Below, in pieces: positions 12,143 to 19,994 of a stretch of DNA of 64,000 nucleotides. The DNA is from Blastobasis lacticolella (Eukaryota; Arthropoda; Insecta; Lepidoptera; Blastobasidae): NCBI GenBank assembly GCA_905147135.1, contig LR990048.1, positions 20,134,563 through 20,198,562 on the forward strand, in the 5' to 3' direction. Every line of letters begins with the position of its first letter. Positions within the stretch are counted from its first letter, which is position 1. Position numbers and translations under genes: made by a program. The notes under the pieces were generated by a model. That model had not been told where the DNA came from. It worked only from the letters and a program-made list of their open reading frames with translations, and did not search any database.

Positions 12143-12392
12143 TAGAGTAGAATAGCACAAACCCCTTACACTCGTGGGTGTCGTACAAGGCGAATAACGT
12201 TTAGAGGCAAAATATCTAGTCTCCATAAACTGGAAAATGGGCAGCAGCGTTTTTCATTGTTATGTTTGCAACACTGCGATCTCCAACCCGCCTGCCAAGC
12301 GTGGAGATTATGGCAATAACCTCCCCTTTTGCGGGAGAGGCCCAAAGTCCTGTAGTGGACTGTTATGGGCTGTGATGATGATGATGATGATC
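12143..12392 (+). mobile_element. Repeat family Z (LINE 3' UTR-like, GATGAT tail)
   Basis: The unit runs from GTAGAATAGCACAAACCCC through GGGTGTCGTACAAGGCGA and CCTGTAGTGGACTGTTATGG to a (GAT)n tail. Other copies are at 39668-39912, 63690-63950 (+) and 24411-24606 (-). The trinucleotide tail suggests the 3' end of an RTE-like LINE or a SINE using its machinery. Confidence 0.75.
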
Positions 12393-12722
12393 CCTTGTAG
12401 TTGGGGGTACTAACTATGGGGCCCCAGACAGCTATTGATACGGGGCCCCTGGAAGGCAAGCAACGCCACTGAACCTAGGTCACCTAGGTGAAACACGGAC
12501 CCAAACACAATTTTAGTAATTACTGTCTGTACAAATTACCCGATAAAATAGTGGTAAGCAAATGTATTCCATCACCGACATCATAAGGATTATTATTAGT
12601 CCACTGTTGGACTTGTATGAGCCTCACTTTATTAAATAAACACAATCAACATTACGGTGCATCTACCAGGAGAACATAAGAGGCGAAATAAGTACGACCC
12701 CTAACACGCGGATCCCTAAAGC

Positions 12723-13082
12723 CAGTGTTACCAGCAGTAGTTTCCAAAAAAGTACGTCTGGCCTCTTAAAATAGTACGAAAATGGCTAAAAAGTTACGAT
12801 TTCTTCTTATTATCTTCTATATTTTATCGACCTTGGGGGGGGGGATGATTTTTAGTCAATTAATGACGTTATTTTGTTGCCGGTGGCAAAATCAACCCTT
12901 CCTTCCCATTATTTTTGGTGAAATTGTGAATTTGAAAGGTGAAGTGACTACCCCCCTCAGCTAAATTCAGCATTTTGTAAAAACGTACTAAATAGTACGA
13001 TGTGGAGCAAAGTACGCTTAAGGTACGACAGTCGGCCAAATAGTACGTAAATCGTACTAAAAGGTACGATCTGGCAACGCTG
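12723..13082. mobile_element. hAT-like MITE, copy 1
   Basis: The ends are CAGTGTTACCAGCAGTAG and, inverted, CAGCGTTGCCAGATCGTA. The left flank CCTAAAGC (12715-12722) recurs at 14035-14042, on the far side of a LINE fragment that landed at the right edge, so the 8-bp target duplication was later split. The interior has a long G run and repeated TACG/CGTAC motifs. It is about 80% like copy 2 in the right half. Confidence 0.8.
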
Positions 13083-13084
13083 CC

Positions 13085-14034
13085 TTTTTTTTTTTTTTTT
13101 TTATGACAAACAAGTCGGGCATTTGACCGCCATCTCACCTGTTGGTAAGTGACGATGCGGCCGAAGATGAAGCATGCCCGTCTTGGAACAGCCTATTCAC
13201 TCTAGCCTTAAAGGCATCCAGATTATATTGATCAGGGAACACACCCGCAGGCAAAGCGTTCCATTCCTTAGCCGTACGCATTAAAAAGGTCGAGCCAAAG
13301 CGGTTCGTGCGGATGGCTGGAAGATCCACGACATAAGGATGAAGCGCTCGCCCGGATCGCGTTTCCCGATGGCGGAAAGGGGCCGGCGGAATGAGGTCGT
13401 GCAGCTGCTTCGCACACTCTCCGAAATGTAATCTGTAGAAGACCGACAGACGCGCAACCCTACGCCGATGTTCGAGGCTCTGCAGCCTAGCCTTAATCAA
13501 CCGCGGGTCACAAATTATCTTCTTTGCACGTTTTTCCACCGAATCCAAAGCCGCCAGTTGATATTTAGCTGATCCATCCCAAAGGTGGCAGCAGTACTCC
13601 ATGCAGGACCGCACTTGTGCTTGATATAACTGAAGCAACTGCCTAGAAGTGAAGTACCGCCTAACCTTCGAGAGGATACCAAGTTTTTTTGCTGCAGTCT
13701 TTGCCTTGGATTCGATGTACTGACCGAAGTTGAGATTTGAAGATAACTCAACACCAAGAAGCTGTAGGTTGTCGGTAATTTCCACAGAAACATCCCGAAA
13801 AGTTGGAGTAAGATGGAATGGACTCCTTTTGGCGGAAAACAAACACGCCTGAGTTTTGGTTGCGTTGAACGCCACCAGATTGGCATCGCCCCAATCAGAA
13901 ACTGCCTTGAGAGCTATGTCCAAACGATCAACCATGGCCTCTCGACAAGACTGAATATCGTCCCTGTTGGCTTTTGCCTCTGACAGATATCTATCCGTTA
14001 CCGTGCTGTCATCTGCATACCCAAACGTACCTGG
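13085..14034 (-). mobile_element. 5'-truncated Jockey/CR1-like LINE, RT C-terminus
   Basis: The minus strand encodes about 300 residues of a non-LTR reverse transcriptase, starting at GTFGYADDSTVTDRY (the YADD catalytic box) and running through the thumb and C-terminus ([54 protein letters not shown]). A poly-T run at 13085-13103 is the poly-A tail on the other strand. The N-terminal fingers/palm and the endonuclease are missing, so it is a dead-on-arrival copy. Related tails are at 47375-47661 (-), 45849-45910 (-) and 63265-63360 (+). Confidence 0.85.
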
Positions 14035-14042
14035 CCTAAAGC

Positions 14043-14200
14043 GCTGCCTGCTGCCACGCCTCCCGCCTCGCCTCCCGCCACCCGCCGCCCCGTGCGCCGC
14101 GCCGAACATGTGTCGACACGCCGGAGTTTTGGCAGTGTGCATGCTGCACTTGGGTGTGTCGTTTGATTGAACCGCTGACGCCGACAGCGTGGCTTCTTGT
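14043..14200. other. GC-rich segment inside element C
   Basis: A CpG-rich pyrimidine tract (CCTCCCGCCTCGCCTCCCGC and similar) stands out from the AT-rich surroundings. The matching position in element B (8110-8270) is also GC-enriched but poorly alignable. Function unknown. Confidence 0.5.
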
Positions 14201-15245
14201 GTTACCTATTTTCGAGTCGTGTTCGTTTATTCGGTTTTTAGCTTTTCGCGTGATCGGTGTGATTGTTTGTTGCGTTGTATGTATAGGATACCTAAGTACT
14301 GTGAAAATAACTGTGATAAGACTGTAAACGATATGAATGAATGAATGATTTATTGCTTCAGGTACCAATATTAACGTAGTCTTGTTTGTGTACAATGTTC
14401 AACAGTTTAAGTATTGTGATAATTATTATTCTGTGCATGAGTGCAACCAAGCAGTAGGCCAAAGACCATGTTACCTACCTACTTACGTATTGCATAGCAA
14501 CCAGTGCATGCTGTAGTGTTGTGTAGCTGTGTGTATGAGTGTATTTACCTATCGGTCATCGAGCCACAAGAAAGCAAGAAAGTGTGGTTAACTGCGCTGG
14601 CACCTGACACTGTTTGTTTCCATAAAATATCGTTTAAAAGGTACGTACCTACATGCTTTAAAGGTCTAGGTGCTAGCTAGACTAGGAGACGCTACCTACC
14701 ACCTAATAGTGACGTTAGAAGCGCAACCGCCGCGCTCGGTTCTTTTCCGACGGGAAATAGGTAGAAAAGACAACGCTTTTATCTTTTCATAAAAACATGT
14801 AGGTATTTAGTGGAACCTGTCTGTAATGTGTTTCACCAAAACTAGATTCATAAGTGGTTCCCTAGGTACGTAGGTACTTAGATGAGGGAACCGTGTTAGT
14901 AGGTACCTAGTACTTACCTATCTGTGTAGAGCCATTTTGTCAATTGAACGAATCCCGTTTTAGTGTAGTAGATATCTACTTTAGTACGTAGCTGACTATG
15001 TTTATTTTTATTTAGTTTAAGTACCTGCGGCAGTCCACACCGCGGGTCCGGCTGTCTTCCAGACTGATTAACATGTTTTGTTTTTTATTTACGTAGGTTC
15101 CTACCTACCTAACCTACTTAGATACTGTTTTTAGGCCTTTAGTTAATAAGTACCTAAGTATTATGATTTTAATTCTTATTTTACTTTTGTTGTGCTGGGG
15201 TGGTTTGTTCTGTTAGGTACCTACCTAGTAGAAATCATCTCGGTG

Positions 15246-15556
15246 TTAATGACCTGGTTTTGCTCTCGCGCACGAGGGCCTGGGGTCCGCCTTGACCATG
15301 ATCCAGGATTTCGCATTTCTGGTCATTACGTCTGACAGTCCTGAATCCAGGATCCAATCCTGTACCAGGGCAACCTGATTACCTGACCAGATTAAAATCA
15401 TGGTTAGACATTCAGTCGCCTAAATGTGCAGGTTTCATCACGATGTTTTCCGTCAGAAAAGGTCACTGGTACGTGGCGGCAGCGGGTGTCGAACCCGGTA
15501 CCTCTCGCGTACGACTCGGATACCGTAACCTTAGGCCACCGACGACGCTCCGACTA
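15246..15556 (-). mobile_element. SINE-1 inside element C
   Basis: The tail (CTGGTTTTGCTCTCGCGC) comes first and the tRNA-like head (GGTTCGACACCCGCTGCCGC) last, so it lies on the minus strand. It occupies the same place in the family as the SINE at 6630-6965 in the inverted element B. Confidence 0.8.
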
Positions 15557-16143
15557 TTTAAGCATACCTACCTATTGAAAATAATTAGTGTAGGTAAGTT
15601 CCTAGTTAATTTGGTAGAGATTATTCATGGAGATAAGTAGGTAACATTTAGTTCGGCGCCTGGTAGCAAGATGTAGGAGGTTCGTTTGTTTTGTTATGAA
15701 TGGCGCGAGGTTATTAAACTCTTCTTTATGGTGTGTACACACTCAACTTACGCCAACGAAGCGTTGGTAATTGCATTTCGTGGTCAAGCAAACGATCTTT
15801 GGGAGTTTTGGGAACCTATTCGGGCTCGTAATCGCACGTTTGTTCGTTGGCCTTCGGTATCCGCCCAAGCTGCGTTTGGTCGATTGCTTCTATCCGTTTG
15901 ATGTTACCGCCACGCTTTTTTCATAGGGGTCGCACGCGGTTATTGAACTTCTCCTTCTAGGATCATCAACTTGAAATAGAGCTGCGCATCAACGTAGTCG
16001 ATACGGTTATTTTTCTTTAAAAACGAAGATTTTTTATAAAAATTAAAATTCAATGTCTGGATAATATGAAGTCGCCAGTGTACTCTTTGCAAGCTATACT
16101 TTAACACCCTTTCGGCTTTATACATGTATTATGAAACACCCTG

Positions 16144-16378
16144 TATATATACTTGAGCATTAAGGGCTCGACGGCCATTCCGTGCCGGAACGCCGAACAG
16201 TAAAGTCGCTTAGTAGACCCTTAGAGGGAGGCTAACTAGTTCACAAAATACGTGCTTTAAAAAAAGTGATTATATGTATTATTATTTTCTAAAAATACAA
16301 AGAAGCTACATATGTGTTTTGTAGTTTTCTTCATCACCCCTGACTTTTGAGATTACGGCAAGGTATCACCTATATCTC
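16144..16378 (+). repeat. Repeat R230, right part (filled site)
   Basis: The sequence from TATATATACTTGAGCATTAAGGG to GATTACGGCAAGGTATCACC is about 92% identical by eye to 18883-19110. Its left shoulder lies at 5173-5202, so about 10.9 kb of mobile DNA separates the two halves. Confidence 0.75.
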
Positions 16379-16581
16379 AGAAGTGGGATTACAGCGCCCA
16401 TTAAACGAGGAAAGTGTAAGTACTAATGATAATTTATTTATTGTTAAAAACCAACTGTATCTTTTCCAATTTTACCTGTGAATTATCGTCGGCTATGCAT
16501 GTTCAGGGAAATAAGTAAGCGCGATATCGTTACTGCTGTATTTTTGTGGCCTGAACTCCCCGTGTTACTTTCTCTTGGCTG

Positions 16582-16927
16582 CAGTGTTACCAGCAGTAGT
16601 TTCCAAAAGGTACGGTTTACCTACTCTTATATTTTAGGGGGGGGGGGGGGGTGTTGTCGCCAATAAAACGGCGTTATTTTGACAACATGAGACCTTATTA
16701 CTCGGTGGTGGTGCCAGTGAGCCAAAAAGCGTCCAAATTAACCCTTTCTTTCATTATTTTACGGTATTTAGCGGACAGAAAAGGCAAAGTGACCAACCAC
16801 ATCAGCAAAATTTCGCATTTTGTAAAAACGTACTAAATAGTACGATGTGGAGCAAAGTACGCAAAAGGTACGACAGTCGGCCAAATAGTACGTAAATCGT
16901 ATCAAAAGGTACGATCTGGCAACGCTG
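16582..16927. mobile_element. hAT-like MITE, copy 2, perfect 8-bp TSD
   Basis: The element starts CAGTGTTACCAGCAGTAG and ends GATCTGGCAACGCTG. It is flanked by CTTGGCTG at 16574-16581 and 16928-16935. The 8-bp duplication and CAG-type ends support the hAT superfamily. At 346 bp with no ORF it is a MITE. A run of about 16 G lies near 16636. Confidence 0.88.
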
Positions 16928-16961
16928 CTTGGCTGTGAATTGCATTTTGTCTTGAATACGT

Positions 16962-17412
16962 GGCCGGGGCACTCCCTGGTCGTATTATAGACAAATTGAT
17001 TATTATACCATCAGTAAAGCGTTGCCCCTTTCCAAGTGCACGTTACGCCTTTGCTTTGTACTTTTTTTTTTTGGGTTTTCATTTCCTATTAATGCCGACC
17101 GCTCTTTAAAATGCAACCTAGTTATTTGGTTTATTAGTTACCTATCGACTTACCGATCTTTAAAAACAAAACGGTAGTAATTGATCGGGGCACTCCCCGT
17201 ATTACTTCGATTTATTGTAAAAGAAAACGTGCAATTTTTTTTTTTTGACTTGGCCGGGGAAACCCCCTGGTTGTAATTGAGACAGACCATGATTGGCCCA
17301 TGAAAACGGAGCCGACAGTGAGTGTACCTATTGACGTACCGTTCTTTAGAAATAAAGGTGATAGTAATTTGGTCGCCCCCCCCCGGGTGGCTTCGCTTTA
17401 TTGTTAAAGAAA
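16962..17412 (+). repeat. Degenerate direct duplication before the gag relic
   Basis: The block ACCTATCGACTTACCGATCT...GTAGTAAT...TTTATTGT (17143-17230) recurs as ACCTATTGACGTACCGTTCT... at 17323-17412, and a GGCCGGGG...CCCTGGT block at 16962 recurs at 17256. The period is about 180-290 bp. It may be an internal duplication in the leader or gag region of the Gypsy-like relic. Confidence 0.5.
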
Positions 17413-17682
17413 AAGAACGACAAAATTCCTAGCAGGGCTAGCACTCCTCAAAAGCCGAGCACTGCTAAAGCGTGTTATAATTGTAAGGAAACGGGACATC
17501 CATTTTTCAGGTGCCCAAAACCAAGATTATATTGTACCGATTGTAAATTGCTGGGCCATTTAACAGCAGATTGTCCTAAATCAAAGCAGCGTAACCTCAC
17601 AGAGAACAAAAGTAAAAACATATTGCAAGTCGAGAGTTGTTGCCAGACACTGGCACTAAATATAGGATCCCGGTTAGGGTAA
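17365..17682 (+). pseudogene. Gag zinc-knuckle fragment of a Ty3/Gypsy-like relic
   Basis: The frame holds two CCHC knuckles, CX2CX4HX4C, at CYNCKETGHPFFRC and CTDCKLLGHLTADC, preceded by a basic Ser/Pro-rich stretch. Such knuckles bind RNA in the nucleocapsid part of retrotransposon Gag proteins. The frame has no good ATG and stops soon after the second knuckle. A possible protease active-site remnant (VDFGSEAL) lies just downstream near 17705, out of frame with the knuckles. Most of pol is gone, and an integrase tail survives at 18020-18265. It could also be a fragment of a domesticated gag, but the decayed surroundings argue against that. Confidence 0.7.
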
Positions 17683-17759
17683 ATAGTAATTTATTGCATT
17701 GCATTGTTGATTTCGGTAGTGAGGCCCTGATTCGACTATGTGAAACAAAACGGTTGCAA

Positions 17760-17960
17760 TGAGGAGTTTTCCAGTAGGTATTGAAAGTTGGTTTCAAAAA
17801 GCATCAATAGATGGCGCTGCTACAATTTTGATAATATTTTTTTAATCGTTATGATGGTGGCAGTGATTTCATGCAGCCGACTAATACGTAACTTAAAAAT
17901 AAAATGTTTATTAATATAAACATAACTGTTAAAGGTTGAACGATAGGTAAAAAGAAATAT
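17760..17960 (+). repeat. Repeat shared (inverted) with P450 intron 3
   Basis: The sequence GAGGAGTTTTCCAGTAGGTA...AGCATCAATAGATGGCGCTG... is found as the reverse complement at about 24150-24390. It breaks the Gypsy-like relic between gag and the integrase tail. Confidence 0.65.
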
Positions 17961-18019
17961 TTATAGAAGTTGGCACTATGCTCCATTATTATTACAACCT
18001 CTAAAATGGTTGAAAACTA

Positions 18020-18265
18020 TTGACAAATACAATATTATCCAATACAACGTACCCAATGTTTAGAGGGCCATATCGAATTAAGAAGGTTCTTCCTAACGAC
18101 CGGTATGTAGTAGAGGATACTCCAATTACGCAAAGGGGTAAACGGTATGAGGCTATAATTGCAGTAGACAAAATATTTCCCTGGCTCTCCGTCACTCAGT
18201 CCATTTCCTCAGAGGACGATTCTTCTGATAACGAAGAACCTAATCAAAGTGAAATTTATCCATAA
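18020..18265 (+). pseudogene. Integrase C-terminal (GPY/F) fragment, Ty3/Gypsy-like
   Basis: The frame encodes MFRGPYRIKKVLPNDRYVVED, matching the GPY/F module at the C-terminus of Ty3/Gypsy integrases, which contacts DNA during insertion. A serine/acidic tail follows (SSEDDSSDNEEP) and then a stop. The catalytic core and reverse transcriptase are absent between 17690 and 18020. The element is therefore an internally deleted relic whose gag piece is at 17365-17682. I could not delimit LTRs. Confidence 0.72.
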
Positions 18266-18852
18266 ATTAATATCTTGTCACTGTCACTCTTAGATTTTGT
18301 TGTAATCAGACCATTTATTTAATACACTATAATATAAATAAGATTTTATTTTTAAAAATATAGTTTCATTATTTATGTTACAGTATGGTAATGATAATAA
18401 TATATTAATGATGCATGTAAAGTTATCTGTGTTAATATTGAAGGTTATGCTATGGTTACTTAAAGAAAGGATTAGCACAACGATGAACATGCCGGTAACA
18501 GTCAACGTCATGGACTAGGCATCATAAGAAAGTTAAATGGTTGACACCCTAGTTAACTAGCTGGTGTTTTTAAAGATTATGTGTTTACTAAAACGAAATG
18601 TAATTAACGACAATTTATGTAAAGTATTGCTATTTAAGATGGTTCGACGCCCATACAAACTTACATTAAAAATATCAAACCCTCGAAGGAATGTCGATCA
18701 AACGCTACATAAAGTTTGTATGAAAATCGTACAGCCTTATGTTAATAAGAAATGGTAATGTCACGAACTACATGGATTTGTAAATCTTGCGGTGTAAGAA
18801 AAAGCAATTATATCAAATAACGAAGGGACTCGTTAATAGTCAGATGACCGAG
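18266..18852. other. AT-rich segment with a short MITE remnant
   Basis: No gene is visible. At 18636-18735 a ~100-bp piece (GATGGTTCGACGCCCATAC ... GAAAATCGTACAGCCTTA) resembles both ends of the TTAA-flanked MITE at 11755-12081. The rest may include a decayed LTR of the Gypsy relic, but no boundary is visible. Confidence 0.5.
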
Positions 18853-19116
18853 TTGTTGTAATTTCGTAATGATCATATTAATATATATACTTGGGCATTA
18901 AGGGCTCCACGGCCATTCCGTGCCGGAACGCCGAACAATAAAGTCGCTTAGTAGAACCTTAGAGGGAGGCTAACTAGTTCACAAAGTACGTGCTGTAAAA
19001 AAAGTGATTATATGTATTATTATTTTCTAAAAATACAAAGAATTTATATAAGTGTTTTGTGGTTTTCTTCATCACCCCTGACTTCTGAGATTACGGCAAG
19101 GTATCGCCTACACTAT
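18853..19116 (+). repeat. Repeat R230, uninterrupted copy (empty site)
   Basis: This copy joins the 30-bp shoulder seen at 5173-5202 directly to the sequence seen at 16144-16378. It shows what the target of the transposon nest looked like before insertion. Confidence 0.75.
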
Positions 19117-19994
19117 GAAGCAAATCAATTTGAGTCATCAAACAAGTAGATAAAAATTAAATTCTAGACACGTTTAATATTTAGGTGTGCTTTTATTCAA
19201 TTATTTATTTCGATATTTCGTTGGAACGTATTTGTATGAATTTCACATCACTATTACTTGTGAGTATTTTTTCTTGAGTCCCATAACTTGACGCCAAACA
19301 TTTAAGATATTCACGATATTTTGCCTGTCGTCCAACCAATCAATATCGTAAATTTATTACGGGCTTTTGAAGTAAAATATTTCTCTTATCGTCAAATAAA
19401 TTGTTTAAGTTTATAACAAAACCAAGTTTTGGTTAAGTATTTGAGAGCATTTGTTAAAAGTAATCATGATAAGCAAACTATATTTAACCACACACTGCTC
19501 TGTGTATGATATGCGTATTCATTTCCAAGTCCATCAACTACAAACATATGATATATAAATTAATTGTATGGTGACGAGCTCATGGTACATAGTGATCGTT
19601 ACCGTACGTGTCGTAGCTTAATTGATCATGTCGATACATGTTTATTCAACACTGAACTGACTGACTGACTGAACACAGCTAATAATGATTATCATGTAAC
19701 TAATTAGGGGTACTTAATTCGAATAACAATTGGTCTGCTAATATGTTTTCTAATTTAACTATTAGCATTTCACGGTGCCTGTATTTCATAACCTTCCCTG
19801 GTATGCCTGGTATGCCGCTTATCTGATCGGCACAGCTATCACCAGCCAGCTCAATAGATGAACTTGGGAGACACTAAAGGCAAGCGCAGAGGCACCTCAG
19901 ACAAGTTATTTAAAAATATTTTTTGAAAATTGATGCGTCTCAACGATGTAGGTAGGTTAGGTCTTCTATACATTAAACGAATTATAACCATTGC
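19117..19994. promoter_or_regulatory. 5' flank of the P450 gene
   Basis: No repeat match was seen here. TATTTAAA at 19909-19916 lies about 30 bp before a CTCAACG that could act as initiator, giving a 5' UTR of about 55 bases. A (TGAC)n-like run lies near 19666-19680. These are weak, by-eye promoter assignments. Confidence 0.3.

Larger units (their letters stand above)
10764..12471. mobile_element. 1.7-kb non-autonomous hAT-like transposon with 8-bp TSD
   Basis: The termini are CAGGGGCGCAACAACC and, inverted, CAGTGGCGTTGCTTGC. The flanking direct repeat AACCTAGG at 10756-10763 and 12472-12479 is an 8-bp target duplication, as expected for hAT elements. Element B keeps the uninterrupted site (one CCTAGGTT, 8543-8550), which proves the insertion. 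GTATCAAT-type subterminal repeats lie near both ends. No transposase is visible. It contains a TTAA-flanked MITE (11755-12081) and a family Z repeat (12143-12392). Confidence 0.85.
9978..16143 (+). mobile_element. Element C: longest copy of the CAGGGTGT family
   Basis: Both termini are present (left CAGGGTGTTTCATAATAC at 9978, inverted right end finishing at 16143) and TATA flanks both sides. The copy has been invaded by a hAT-like element (10764-12471), a hAT-like MITE (12723-13082) and a LINE fragment (13085-14034). Without these it would be about 3.1 kb. No transposase-like frame is visible. Superfamily is not settled: a TA/TATA target and CAGGG ends would fit a Tc1/mariner-type MITE, but that is only a guess. 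Confidence 0.8.

Noticed and set aside
13135..14142. 335-aa open frame as a host gene
   Set aside because: It is a truncated LINE reverse transcriptase fused to unrelated GC-rich sequence at its N-terminus; a poly-A tail is present.
5886..16143. Palindrome as pure assembly artefact
   Set aside because: The two arms are diverged and have different private insertions, so they are not one sequence folded by misassembly; long reads should still confirm the junction.
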